Source of the DNA: JAGSPQ01 sp038206395
GTDB taxonomy: Bacteria; Myxococcota; Myxococcia; Myxococcales; Myxococcaceae
DNA length: 64,000 nt
Direction of reading: 5' to 3'
NCBI GenBank assembly: GCA_038206395.1
Contig: JBBRAX010000029.1
Coordinates: 24,126 to 88,125, forward strand
The position numbers were made by a program, and so were the translations under genes. Positions within the stretch are counted from its first letter, which is position 1. Every line of letters begins with the position of its first letter. Below are positions 40,674 through 49,236 of the stretch, piece after piece. The notes beneath the pieces are model-generated. The model worked only from the letters and a program-made list of their open reading frames with translations. It did not search any database and had not been told where the DNA came from.

Positions 40674-41387
40674 TCAGTCTTCCTTCAGGCGCGCGCCCGG
40701 CTCGGGGCCGGGAAGCGGAGGGAACTTCGGGTTGTCTTCCGCGCCCGATGACCGCAGGTAGTGCGGCTCGAGCGCGAACATCGCGGCGGCGTCGAAGGTG
40801 GCCGGCAGCTTCGCAAGCCTGGCCAGACACACCGCGCTCGGCACTTCGGGAAATGATTGCAGCCGTTCAGCCGCGATGCCCAGCGCCTTCAGCTGCTCGG
40901 CGTACGTCGCCACCGCGGGGCCGAGCACGAGCCCAGCCGCTTCGCGCGCGAAGTCGGGCACCGACAGCGCCTTCTCTGCCCCCAGCGAAACCACGCCCTG
41001 CCCTTCGCGGCGGTAGCGACCCAGGTACAGCTCACCCTTCTTCACCACTGCTGCGCACGAGAGCTCGACGCCTTCGGGGCCCTGCAGCGCGACGGCCGCC
41101 AGCGATGAGACGCCAGCGAGCGGAATCTTGAGCGCGTAGGCGAGCCCTTTGAGCGTCGCGAGCCCGATGCGAAGCCCAGTGAAGCTGCCCGGACCCAGAC
41201 CCGCGATGAGCCCGGTGAGCGCGCGCGGGGTCAGCTGGTGCCGCTTCAACAGCGCGTCGATTTCCCCGGGCAGCACCTCGCTGGTGCGCCGCGGCGGAGG
41301 CACGAACACTTCCTCGACCACGTTCAACGCGGGGTCGAGCAGCGCAAGGCTCAACGTGAGGGTGGAAGTGTCGAGCGCCAGCAGCAA
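40674..41387 (-). CDS. tsaB: tRNA t6A biosynthesis protein TsaB
   Basis: A 237-residue ASKHA-fold protein of the Gcp/YeaZ type (LLALDTSTLTLSLALLD, LTGLIAGLGPGSFTGLRIGLATLKGLAYAL). TsaB bridges TsaD and TsaE in threonylcarbamoylation of tRNA A37. The PGSFTGLRIG motif is diagnostic. The sequence after residue ~110 is poorly conserved in the family and ends with a disordered tail. It lies 13 bases downstream of rseP. Confidence 0.94.
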   Translation of the reverse strand: MLLALDTSTLTLSLALLDPALNVVEEVFVPPPRRTSEVLPGEIDALLKRHQLTPRALTGLIAGLGPGSFTGLRIGLATLKGLAYALKIPLAGVSSLAAVALQGPEGVELSCAAVVKKGELYLGRYRREGQGVVSLGAEKALSVPDFAREAAGLVLGPAVATYAEQLKALGIAAERLQSFPEVPSAVCLARLAKLPATFDAAAMFALEPHYLRSSGAEDNPKFPPLPGPEPGARLKED

Positions 41388-41400
41388 AGTGCTTTCGCGC

Positions 41401-43059
41401 TTACCGCAGCATGCGCGTGATGTCGTTCTTGAACACGAGCACCATCAGCACCGCGAGCATCGCCAGGCCGACCAGGTTCGCGTACTCGCGCGCGCGAATC
41501 GGAATCGGGCGGCGGCGAATGCCTTCCCACAAGGCGGCCAGCAGGGCGAAGCCGTCGAGCACCGGAATCGGCAGCAGGTTCACGAGGCCCAGGTTCACGC
41601 TCACCAGCGCCATGTTGCCGATGAAGGTCTCGATGCCGAGCTCCGCGCTCTTCGACGCGACCTGGAACAGCATGATCGGGCCGCCCACGGACTCGAGCGG
41701 AACGTCGCCAGTGAACAGCTTGTAGAAGATGAGCCCAATCTTCCGGATGATCTTCGGCAGGTTCTTCACCGACGCGACGAAGGCGTCTTTGGGGCCCATG
41801 GTCAGGGAAACGAGCTCTTCGGCGGGACCCCCGGCCAGCGTGTCGCGCCCACCGCGAAAGGCCGGGCGTTCGAGCAAACCGAGCTCGAGCTGGGTGAGGC
41901 GATTCTTGAAGTCGTCGTCGTAGGTAATGGTGGCCTGCGCCAGCTGCTTCACGGCCGCGACGCCGCCGCTCTTCCACTCGAGCTCGAACGGCGTCTTCTC
42001 GAGCGCGGTGAGCTCGAGCTCGACCGACATCCACGAGCTCAAGGTGTGCTTGTTGATCCGCACCAGGCGATCGCCGCGCTTGAGCCCCGCTTCGGCGGCG
42101 GGGGTGTTGGGGCTCACGCTCCAGACGTAGAGGTCGCCCGACTCGACGCCCAGCGCCGCGTAGCCCTGCCCTTCGCCCTTCTCGAGCTTCACGGTCGACA
42201 GCTCGGGGATGACCAGCGTGGCGCCGGCGACAGGCTGCAGCTGTGAACGGACAACGGTGAGCTCCAGCGTGCCGGTCGCCTTGGCGAGCACAGTCTCGAA
42301 CTCGAGCTCGTCCTTCACCACGGCGCCGTTGATGGTGAGGATGCGATCAAAGGTGCGAAGGCCTGCGGCTTCAGCGGCAGAGCCAGCAGGGACGCCGACG
42401 ATGGCCGCGCGTCCCCGGGGCCAGATACCGAGCAGGCCGCGCTGCACCTTTTCGATCGGATCCTGGTCGGTCGTCATCATCGGCTGCAGCGTGACGACCA
42501 CTTCCTGCTTGTCGCGCTCGAGGACGATGGTGACGTCGCGGTTCGCGGCGCCCGAGATGAGCTCGCGAATCTCCCCGAAGCTGCGCACCTCTTTGCCGTC
42601 GATCTTCCTGATGTAGTCGCCCGGCTTGATGCCTGCGCGCGCTGCCGGAAGCTCAGGCTCGAGCCAACCGACGCGGGGGGCCATCACCTGCGTGGTGCCG
42701 ACGTAGACGAAGAAGAAAGCGATGATCGGAAAGATGAGATTGAACGCGGGGCCGGCGACGACAATCAACGCGCGCTTCCACCACGTCTGCGCCTGGAAGC
42801 TGCGGCCCACGTCTTCCGGAGCGACGTCTTCGTCCGGCTCCTGCCCCGCCATCTTCACGTAGCCACCCAGCGGCAGCCAGGCGACGCGGTACTCGGTGTC
42901 TCCGCGGGTGAAGCCAAAGATGCGCGGGCCGAACCCGATGCTGAACTTCAGCACCTTCACGTTGCACGCCTTGGCCACCAGAAAGTGACCGAGCTCGTGC
43001 ACGGTCACGAGGACGCCCAGAAAGATGATGAAGAAGAGGGTGTTCTGGATCGCCGACAT
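41401..43059 (-). CDS. rseP: Site-2 intramembrane protease RseP
   Basis: A 552-residue M50 zinc metalloprotease. The zinc motif is HELGH (H21, H25) in the first membrane helix, and the conserved NLLPIPVLDG with the third ligand Asp lies in the penultimate helix. Between them are two PDZ domains (about 120-210 and 220-310) carrying MAPRVGWLEPELPAARAGI and SVSPNTPAAEAGLKRGD. It cleaves anti-sigma factors after site-1 cleavage. It is about 100 residues longer than E. coli RseP, mainly from an extra segment after the second PDZ. Confidence 0.95.
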   Translation of the reverse strand: MSAIQNTLFFIIFLGVLVTVHELGHFLVAKACNVKVLKFSIGFGPRIFGFTRGDTEYRVAWLPLGGYVKMAGQEPDEDVAPEDVGRSFQAQTWWKRALIVVAGPAFNLIFPIIAFFFVYVGTTQVMAPRVGWLEPELPAARAGIKPGDYIRKIDGKEVRSFGEIRELISGAANRDVTIVLERDKQEVVVTLQPMMTTDQDPIEKVQRGLLGIWPRGRAAIVGVPAGSAAEAAGLRTFDRILTINGAVVKDELEFETVLAKATGTLELTVVRSQLQPVAGATLVIPELSTVKLEKGEGQGYAALGVESGDLYVWSVSPNTPAAEAGLKRGDRLVRINKHTLSSWMSVELELTALEKTPFELEWKSGGVAAVKQLAQATITYDDDFKNRLTQLELGLLERPAFRGGRDTLAGGPAEELVSLTMGPKDAFVASVKNLPKIIRKIGLIFYKLFTGDVPLESVGGPIMLFQVASKSAELGIETFIGNMALVSVNLGLVNLLPIPVLDGFALLAALWEGIRRRPIPIRAREYANLVGLAMLAVLMVLVFKNDITRMLR

Positions 43060-43071
43060 GTGCGCGTGAGG

Positions 43072-43911
43072 TTAACCGGGTCCCTGGTGCAGTGCCACGC
43101 GCCCGAACTGGACCCACAGCAACACCATCGGGGCGTTGAAGAGCAACGCGTCAATGCGATCGAGCATTCCGCCGTGGCCCGGGATCATTTTCCCCGAGTC
43201 CTTGACCTCGTACGCGCGCTTCAACATCGACTCGCACAGGTCACCCGCCGGCCCGAGGATGCCGCCCAGAATGCCCATCACCACGCAGTCCAGCAGGGTC
43301 ATGCCCTGGAAGAACCAGATCTTGACGATGAAGAGGCCGAGCACGCTGCCGACCATGCCGCCGGCAAACCCTTCCCACGTCTTGTTCGGGCTCACTGCTG
43401 GGTAGAGCTTGTGCTTCCCGAACAGGCGCCCCGAGAAGTACGCCATCGTGTCGTTCATCCAGGTCACGACCAGCGCGCACACCACCCACCAGCCCCCGTC
43501 CGGCTGCATCCGCACGGTCATCAGGGCAGTCATCCCGCCGCCGCAGTAGACCAGCGCGGTGACGAGGTGCGCGACCCGCGTCGGCGCCTCGAGCAACGGG
43601 CCCTTGAGCAGGTGCCAGAGCCACGCGGCAAAGATGACGACGCCGATCAGGCCGCCCACGAGCGCCGCCGGTTCGTACGGCTTCCAGACGACGGTCAACG
43701 GCATCAGGCCCGCGGCGACGATGGTGAACCAGCCAACGGGCGAGACTTCCTTCAGCGTGATCTTGATGTACTCGCCCGCCGCCGCCGAGGCGCCCCACAG
43801 CAACAGCACCGCGGTGAACCAGCCTCCGCGGTAGAGCAGGTAGAGGATCGCCGGCAACAGCACGATCGCCGAGCCCAGGCGGAGCAGCAGGTTCTTGTTC
43901 TTGTCGGTCAC
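43072..43911 (-). CDS. cdsA: Phosphatidate cytidylyltransferase
   Basis: Makes CDP-diacylglycerol for phospholipid synthesis. The 279-residue membrane protein has about eight helices and the family signature SPNKTWEGFAGG plus IPGHGGMLDRIDALLF near the C-terminus. The GTG at 43911 overlaps the uppS stop (GTGA); the longer ORF upstream lies inside uppS in another frame. Standard uppS-cdsA-rseP order. Confidence 0.94.
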   Translation of the reverse strand: MTDKNKNLLLRLGSAIVLLPAILYLLYRGGWFTAVLLLWGASAAAGEYIKITLKEVSPVGWFTIVAAGLMPLTVVWKPYEPAALVGGLIGVVIFAAWLWHLLKGPLLEAPTRVAHLVTALVYCGGGMTALMTVRMQPDGGWWVVCALVVTWMNDTMAYFSGRLFGKHKLYPAVSPNKTWEGFAGGMVGSVLGLFIVKIWFFQGMTLLDCVVMGILGGILGPAGDLCESMLKRAYEVKDSGKMIPGHGGMLDRIDALLFNAPMVLLWVQFGRVALHQGPG

Positions 43912-44666
43912 TTGGCCTTGCGGGACGAGACCTGCCCGAAGCGGCGGTCTCTGCTTTGAAAGGCTTCGAGGCAGTCGAGCAGCTGGGGCGACCGGAAGTC
44001 GGGAAACAGCGCCTCGGTGAAGACGAACTCGGCGTAGGCCGACTGCCACAGCAGGAAGTTCGAGATGCGGTGCTCGCCGCTGGTGCGAATGACGAGGTCC
44101 ACCGGAGGCAGGTCAGCCGTCCACAGCTCGGCGGCCAGCTCTTTCTCGCCGATGTCGTTCGCCTTCAGCTTTCCCGCTTCGACTTTCTGGGCGAGCCGCC
44201 TGGCCGCCTGCACCAGCTCTTCGCGACCGCCGTACGAGAGCGCGAGCGTGAGCACCATCTGGGTATTCTTTGCGCTGACGGCCCGCAGCTCTTCCAGCGG
44301 GTCGCGCACCTGCGAGGGCAGCCGCGCGAGCTCGCCGACGGCGTTGAGGCGAATGCCGTTGTCGAGAATCTCGGCGCGTTCCTTCACCAGGTACTCGCGC
44401 AGCAAGTCCATCAGCCCTGCCACTTCGGTGGGGGGCCGCGTCCAGTTCTGCGAAGAGAACGCGTAGAGCGTCAGCGCCTGCACCCCCAACCGGCGCGCGC
44501 AGCGGGTGATGTCCTGGACGCTCTTGCTTCCCTCGCGGTGGCCTTCGATCCGCGGCCAGCCCTTGGCTTCGGCCCACCGGCCGTTGCCGTCCATGATCAC
44601 CCCGACGTGGCGCGGCAGCGTGGCAGCCTTCACCTGTTGCTCGCGCTGGGTGGTGGATTCGGTCAT
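43908..44666 (-). CDS. uppS: Undecaprenyl diphosphate synthase
   Basis: A 252-residue cis-prenyltransferase supplying the lipid carrier for peptidoglycan. The motif VGVIMDGNGRWAEAKG holds the catalytic Asp, and FSSQNWTRPPTEV, ALSYGGREELVQAA and DLVIRTSGEHRISNFLLWQ are conserved. It starts the envelope operon. The divergent Ser/Thr kinase gene starts at 44850; the 183 bases between hold no other gene. Confidence 0.95.
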   Translation of the reverse strand: MTESTTQREQQVKAATLPRHVGVIMDGNGRWAEAKGWPRIEGHREGSKSVQDITRCARRLGVQALTLYAFSSQNWTRPPTEVAGLMDLLREYLVKERAEILDNGIRLNAVGELARLPSQVRDPLEELRAVSAKNTQMVLTLALSYGGREELVQAARRLAQKVEAGKLKANDIGEKELAAELWTADLPPVDLVIRTSGEHRISNFLLWQSAYAEFVFTEALFPDFRSPQLLDCLEAFQSRDRRFGQVSSRKAK

Positions 44667-44849
44667 CGAGGGGAAAAGGGCGTCGGAACGTAACAGATGG
44701 CCTCCGGGTTTCGAGGGGGTAGTTCCGCTCTAACGAAACAGGGCGGCCTTCGATGCCGCGACAGACGTCGAGCGGTCGCGCTCCGATCTCCATCCGTCCA
44801 ATTTCAGCTGTCATCGGCGGGCAGCCGCCGAATAGCATCCGCCAACTCT

Positions 44850-46040
44850 ATGCCCCCGAAGGTCATTGGCCCGTACCGTGTCCTCGAGACGCTCGGTAGC
44901 GGCGGCGTGGGCACCGTCTACCGGGCCATCGATCGCCGCAGCGGCGAGATGGCGGCGCTGAAGCTTCTGTCGACAGGGCCGGCGCTCGATCCGCGGGCGG
45001 CGCGCCGGCTCGCGCGCGAGTTCGAGACGCTCGAAGATCTGTCGCACCCGAACGTGGTCAAGGTCTACGACACCGGCGTCTACCAGGGGTACCCGTACCT
45101 CGCGATGGAGCTCGTCGAAGGGCTCACGCTTCGCCACTACCTCTCGCTATCACCCAACGATCTCGCCAGCGACCAAAGCCTCTCGAACGCGATCGCCGAG
45201 CACCGGAAGAACTTGAACGCGCCGCCAGACGTGGGCGACAGCGAGTCGATGTCGGTCGACGACGACGAGATGAGCGGCGACTACCCGCCCTCACCCTTCG
45301 GCCTCTCGACCTTCTCAGAAGAGGCGCCCAGCGAAGAGCACACGATGGGCGACGAGAGCAGCGACGAGAACTACGAGACCGGGCCCGATTCGGTGCGCGC
45401 CCTCGCCGATCGCGCCGACGAGCCCGACACAGAAGCCTCGATGTCGGCCGAGTACTCGATGCCCTACGACCTCCCCACCGCGGCCGAGCAGGGCTCTTTT
45501 CAGCGCGCGTCGGACGTCGACATTCACCTGCTCAACCGCCCCGAGCGCGTCGGCCGGCTCAAAGACTCGATGCTGCAGATCTGCGAAGCGCTCTCGTACA
45601 TTCACGCGCACGGGCTGATTCACCGCGACCTGAAGCCGTCGAACATCATGGTCGACGAAGATCGCCTGGTGCGGCTGATGGACTTCGGGCTGGCAAAGTT
45701 CATCGCCGACGACGCGGCCGTGACGGCTGACGGCCGGCTCGTCGGCACCTTCCGCTATATGGCGCCCGAGCAGATTCTGGGTGAGAAGCTCGACGCGCGC
45801 GCTGACCTCTATTCGCTGGGCGTGATTCTTTACGAGCTGCTCAGCGGCCGCGCCCCTTTCGACGCCAAGACGCCGTATGAAATCTGGCAGAAAGTGCTCG
45901 AGACCGAAGCCACCCCGATCGGAGCGATCAACCCGCGCGCCGACCGCGCGATGTCTCGCGTCGCCCACCGGCTCATCCGCAAAGAGCCGCACGACCGGTA
46001 TCAGACGGCCGAAGAAGTCTTTGAAGCGCTCAACGAGTGA
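44850..46040 (+). CDS. Ser/Thr protein kinase with large acidic insert
   Basis: A 396-residue Hanks kinase. The Gly loop is LGSGGVGTVY, the ATP Lys is in ALKLL, the catalytic loop is HRDLKPSNIM, and DFG and GTFRYMAPEQIL follow. After the hinge (YLAMELVEGLTLRHYL, residue ~95) there is an insert of ~120 residues rich in Asp/Glu/Ser (SMSVDDDEMSGDY, FSEEAPSEEHTMGDESSDENYE) before the helix LQICEALSYIHAHGL. There is no membrane helix, so it is cytosolic. The insert may be an autophosphorylation or docking region. The ATG at 44850 gives the natural N-terminus; rluA overlaps its stop. Confidence 0.9.
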   Translation: MPPKVIGPYRVLETLGSGGVGTVYRAIDRRSGEMAALKLLSTGPALDPRAARRLAREFETLEDLSHPNVVKVYDTGVYQGYPYLAMELVEGLTLRHYLSLSPNDLASDQSLSNAIAEHRKNLNAPPDVGDSESMSVDDDEMSGDYPPSPFGLSTFSEEAPSEEHTMGDESSDENYETGPDSVRALADRADEPDTEASMSAEYSMPYDLPTAAEQGSFQRASDVDIHLLNRPERVGRLKDSMLQICEALSYIHAHGLIHRDLKPSNIMVDEDRLVRLMDFGLAKFIADDAAVTADGRLVGTFRYMAPEQILGEKLDARADLYSLGVILYELLSGRAPFDAKTPYEIWQKVLETEATPIGAINPRADRAMSRVAHRLIRKEPHDRYQTAEEVFEALNE

Positions 46041-46969
46041 CTGTCGACTTCCAGGTGCCCGAGGCGGCAGCCGGCCAGCGGCTGGATCTCTTCGTCGGCG
46101 AGCAGCTGAAGCTCTCGCGCAACCAGGTGAAGGCGCTGCTCGAGGCCGACGCGATTCGCATCGACGGCCGGCGCGGCAAGAAGGGCGACAAGGTCGCTGC
46201 GGGCCAGAAGGTCTCGGTGAAGCAGCAGGCAGAAGCGCCGCGGGCGGCGACAGCGGAACCAGACGCTCCGCTGGTGGTGCTGCACGTCGATGACGCGCTG
46301 GTGTTCGTCGACAAGCAGGCCGGGATGCCGAGCCACCCGTTGCTGCCGGGGGAAACCGGAACTGTCGCGAACGCGCTGGTCGCCCGTTACCCCGAGTGCG
46401 TGGCGGCGGGACTCGACGAACGCGAAGGCGGCCTGTGCCACCGGCTCGACACCGAGACGTCGGGCGTGCTGCTCGCCGCGCGGACCCGGCCGGCGTGGGA
46501 AAAAATGCGGGAAGCGTTCTCGGGCAACGGCGCCGACAAGCGGTACCTCGCCCTGGTCACCGGGCCGCTGGCAGACGAGGGAGAGATCGAGCTGCCGCTG
46601 GCGCACCACGGCGAGCGAGTGCGGCCGGCCGCCGGTGGCGGCGATGACGCGCGAGAGGCGCACAGCCTGTTCACGGTGAAGGCGCGCAGCGGCGAGTACG
46701 CGCTGGTCGAAGTGCAGATTCTCACCGGCGTGATGCACCAGGTCCGCGCCCACCTCGCCGCCGTCGGGGCGCCCATCGTCGGTGACTCCCTCTACGGCGG
46801 CCGCGAAGAGCCCGGCCTCGGGCGCTTCTTTCTTCACGCGCGATCGCTGCAGGTGAAGCACCCCGTCACCGGCGAGACGCTGAAGGTCGAGAGCCCCCTG
46901 CCCGACAAGCTCAGCGAGGTCCTTCGCGCGCACGGCTTTCCGTTCACCCCGAGCGCAGTCGAGGGATGA
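46037..46969 (+). CDS. RluA-family 23S rRNA pseudouridine synthase
   Basis: A 310-residue pseudouridine synthase. An S4 RNA-binding domain occupies residues 10-70 (GQRLDLFVGEQLKLSRNQVKALLEADAIRIDG), then the catalytic domain with HRLDTETSGVLLAARTRPAWEKM, where the Asp of HRLDxxTSG is the catalytic residue. GTG 46037 overlaps the kinase stop. Its last codons (TPSAVEG, stop) lie inside an intergenic repeat family that recurs just downstream, so the repeat supplies the stop codon. RluC/D-type; exact target U not known. Confidence 0.9.
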   Translation: MTVDFQVPEAAAGQRLDLFVGEQLKLSRNQVKALLEADAIRIDGRRGKKGDKVAAGQKVSVKQQAEAPRAATAEPDAPLVVLHVDDALVFVDKQAGMPSHPLLPGETGTVANALVARYPECVAAGLDEREGGLCHRLDTETSGVLLAARTRPAWEKMREAFSGNGADKRYLALVTGPLADEGEIELPLAHHGERVRPAAGGGDDAREAHSLFTVKARSGEYALVEVQILTGVMHQVRAHLAAVGAPIVGDSLYGGREEPGLGRFFLHARSLQVKHPVTGETLKVESPLPDKLSEVLRAHGFPFTPSAVEG

Positions 46970-46970
46970 G
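46942..46970. repeat. First copy of short palindromic repeat overlapping the rluA stop
   Basis: The unit (gttcaccccgagcgcagtc… then gagggatgag) recurs at 47005-47033 with three changes. Its ends TTCATCCC and GGGATGA are complementary in the second copy, so it can form a hairpin. This family of short repeats is widespread in intergenic DNA of diverse bacteria. Confidence 0.7.
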
Positions 46971-47015
46971 CCCTTCCTCCGTTCATCCCGAGAGCCCTTC
47001 CTCCGTTCATCCCGA
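46968..47015. repeat. Two tandem 24-bp units
   Basis: Two head-to-tail copies of a 24-bp unit beginning gagcccttcctccgttcatc (46968-46991 and 46992-47015), running into the palindromic repeat copy at 47005. There are only two units and no spacers, so it is not CRISPR. Slippage between repeat copies is the likely origin. Confidence 0.8.
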
Positions 47016-47033
47016 GAGCAGTCGAGGGATGAG
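47005..47033. repeat. Second copy of the short palindromic repeat
   Basis: gttcatcccgagagcagtc followed by gagggatgag. TCATCCC and GGGATGA can pair around a 12-base loop. It lies 19 bases before the ATG of the 47052 gene, where it could act as a weak terminator for rluA or affect translation of the next gene. Confidence 0.65.
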
Positions 47034-47051
47034 CCGCCGCGGAGTTTCGGC

Positions 47052-47606
47052 ATGACGCGCGCCGTTTCACTGTCGCTCGTTCTTCTTCTCGCGGCGCCTG
47101 CGCGCGCAGCCGAGCTGCCTGGCGACCCGGTCTCAAAGGGCCGCGGCGCCCTGCTGCTGGGCTCGCAGATCCTCGCGCTCTCGGCCGGCGCTGCGGTCTC
47201 GGTCGCCCTGGGCTCGGTGTGGATCGAAGACGACTTCCGCAACAACGGCCGGCCGGACCCGCGCGTCATCTCGGCGAACGTCGCGATCGCGCTCGCCGTG
47301 AACATGGCGCTGACGTGGATCCTGCTCCCCGACCTCGCGCGGGTGACCAACGACGAAGGCGGCCTCGCGAACGTCGAGTACGTGCGCAGCGAGACCTGGC
47401 GCCGCACCCGCTGGCTCGCGCTCGTCACCGCGGTCTTCGCCGGCGTCATCGTCGCGGGCGCCGTCGTCGAGAGGAACCAGTTCGGCGCCGGCCAGCTCGC
47501 GATGGCGATCGGCGCCGCTGGATCAGCGCTCTCCGTCTTCGCCTTCGATCTCACCGCGCTGCTCACCGTGCGGCAGGCGACCCATCGCTCGCGGGTGAAG
47601 CCGTGA
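47052..47606 (+). CDS. Membrane protein of unknown function
   Basis: A 184-residue protein with signal peptide MTRAVSLSLVLLLAAPARAAE. Four hydrophobic helices follow (ALLLGSQILALSAGAAVSVAL, VISANVAIALAVNMALTWILL, WLALVTAVFAGVIVAGAVV, QLAMAIGAAGSALSVFAF). No family recognised. Its TGA overlaps the GTG of the PhoD-like phosphatase gene, so co-expression is likely. Confidence 0.75.
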   Translation: MTRAVSLSLVLLLAAPARAAELPGDPVSKGRGALLLGSQILALSAGAAVSVALGSVWIEDDFRNNGRPDPRVISANVAIALAVNMALTWILLPDLARVTNDEGGLANVEYVRSETWRRTRWLALVTAVFAGVIVAGAVVERNQFGAGQLAMAIGAAGSALSVFAFDLTALLTVRQATHRSRVKP

Positions 47607-48856
47607 AGCTGAGCCGCCGCGAAGTGCTCGCCGGTTCGGCCGCCGCGCTCGCCGCCTGCGGCGCCCGCTTCGAGCTCAATGGGCCGTTTCCGCTCGACGT
47701 CACCAGCGGCGACGTCACCGCCACCACCGCGCTGCTGTGGACGATGTACCGCGGCAACGGTGCCCTGAAAGCCCGCGTCTGGCGCGAGGGCGAATCGACG
47801 CCGGTGCTCGAGCAGCCCGCCGCCGCGCTCGATGGCTTCGTTCACTTCGATGCTGCGGGCCTCGAGCCCTTCACCTGGTATGGCTTCGACTTCGGCGACG
47901 GCGACGAACGCAGCGCGCCCGGCCGTTTCCGAACCACACCCGCCGCCGGCCAATCGGTACCGCTCACCTTCGGAGCAGTCAGCTGCACCAAGCTCGGCTT
48001 CCCGCTGACGCCGCTGAAGCAAGCCGCGATGCGACGCGACCTCGACGCCTTCCTCTTCCTCGGCGACACCGTCTATTCCGACGGTGCCGACGACCTCGAC
48101 GGCTTCCGCGACAAGTGGAGCCAGTCGATCGCCCACCCGAACCACCACGCCCTGCGCGCCGCGACCAGCGCGATCGACACCTGGGACGACCACGAGATGT
48201 TCGACAACTGGAATGCGGACAATGCGGGCCCGCCCGACACGCTGGCCGGCCTGCAGGCGTTCTACGAGCACCAGCCGCTTCACCCTGGCCCCGGCCGCCG
48301 CATCTGGCGATCGCTGAAGTGGGGCGCCACCGCCGAAGTCTTCGTGCTCGATTGCCGCGGCGAACGCCGGCCCAGCCGCCAGCAGTACGTCTCACCCGAC
48401 CAGCTCGAGTGGCTCAAAGACGCGCTGTCGGCGAGCACCGCCTCTTTCAGAATCATCATGAACTCGGTGCCGATCTCGAACTTCCCCGGCGCCTTCTTCG
48501 GCCTCACCGAGAACGATCGCTGGCAGGGCTACCCCGCGCAGCGCGAAGACATTCTCGGGCATATCGAAGACACCAACCTGCGCGGCGTCCTCTGGCTCGC
48601 CGGTGACTTCCACCTCGCCTGCATGGGCCGCGTCTCGAGGTCGGGCCGCGGCACCAGCGCGATCGAGGCGCTCGTCGGCCCGGGCGGGCAGACGCCCAAC
48701 GTCTCGCCCAGCTACCCGGACCTCCCCCAGTTCGACTGGGCCTCGGGCATCAACAACTTCACGACTGTGCAGCTCGACCCCACCACGCTCGAAGCCACGC
48801 TGACCTACACCGATGGAAATGGCCGGGTGCTGACGCGGCGAACGTATTCGCTCTAG
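47603..48856 (+). CDS. PhoD-like phosphatase, Tat-exported lipoprotein
   Basis: A 417-residue PhoD/alkaline phosphatase D-type metallophosphoesterase. The start SRREVLAGSAAALAAC combines a twin-arginine motif with a lipobox Cys. The N-terminal Ig-like domain (20-115) reads DVTSGDVTATTALLWTMYRG. The catalytic domain has FLFLGDTVYSDG, IDTWDDHEMFDNWNAD, VSPDQLEWLKDAL and LWLAGDFHLACMG with the metal-binding Asp/His set. PhoD enzymes cleave phosphodiesters and teichoic acid or phospholipid substrates; this one's substrate is unknown. GTG 47603 overlaps the upstream stop, which decides the start. Confidence 0.9.
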   Translation: MKLSRREVLAGSAAALAACGARFELNGPFPLDVTSGDVTATTALLWTMYRGNGALKARVWREGESTPVLEQPAAALDGFVHFDAAGLEPFTWYGFDFGDGDERSAPGRFRTTPAAGQSVPLTFGAVSCTKLGFPLTPLKQAAMRRDLDAFLFLGDTVYSDGADDLDGFRDKWSQSIAHPNHHALRAATSAIDTWDDHEMFDNWNADNAGPPDTLAGLQAFYEHQPLHPGPGRRIWRSLKWGATAEVFVLDCRGERRPSRQQYVSPDQLEWLKDALSASTASFRIIMNSVPISNFPGAFFGLTENDRWQGYPAQREDILGHIEDTNLRGVLWLAGDFHLACMGRVSRSGRGTSAIEALVGPGGQTPNVSPSYPDLPQFDWASGINNFTTVQLDPTTLEATLTYTDGNGRVLTRRTYSL

Positions 48857-48865
48857 GCTGAACGC

Positions 48866-49231
48866 ATGTTCAATGCGCTCGCCCTCAGCCTCGTGCTGCT
48901 CGCCGCCCCGAAGGTGACGGGCCCGGGCAAAGCGCTCGTCGGCGCCTGGTACCAGGGCGACACGCAGTACCTCGACCTCACCAGCAGCGGGCAGGGCCGA
49001 CTCGGCATGCTCGAGATGACGTGGAAGGTGGTCGAGCCGAACGTCCTTCACCTCGTCTTCAAGGAAGACGGGGCCGAGAAAGACCTGCCCTACAAGCTGT
49101 CGAAGGGCGTGCTGACGATGGAAGTGCAGAACCGCGAAGTGGTGATGAAGAAGGGCACGCCAAAGGTGAAGCCGAAGGTCGGCGACGCTGCCCCGAAAGA
49201 CCCCGCGAAGGACCCCAAGAAGAAGAAGTAG
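48866..49231 (+). CDS. Small secreted protein
   Basis: A 121-residue protein with a short hydrophobic signal (MFNALALSLVLLAAPKV). A compact beta-domain follows (LVGAWYQGDTQYLDLTSSGQGRLGMLEMTWKVVEPNVLHLVF) that looks like a lipocalin-like strand set. The C-terminal tail is basic and disordered (KVKPKVGDAAPKDPAKDPKKKK). No family recognised. It lies between the PhoD-like gene and dinB, five bases before the dinB start. Confidence 0.7.
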   Translation: MFNALALSLVLLAAPKVTGPGKALVGAWYQGDTQYLDLTSSGQGRLGMLEMTWKVVEPNVLHLVFKEDGAEKDLPYKLSKGVLTMEVQNREVVMKKGTPKVKPKVGDAAPKDPAKDPKKKK

Positions 49232-49236
49232 GGCCC

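Noticed and set aside
46968..47033. CRISPR-like repeats
   Set aside because: There are only two tandem units with no spacers and no cas genes; better explained as duplicated intergenic repeat.
46001..48283. Minus-strand open frame of 760 codons
   Set aside because: It is antisense to rluA, the 47052 gene and the PhoD-like gene; it crosses the repeat cluster and has no motif.
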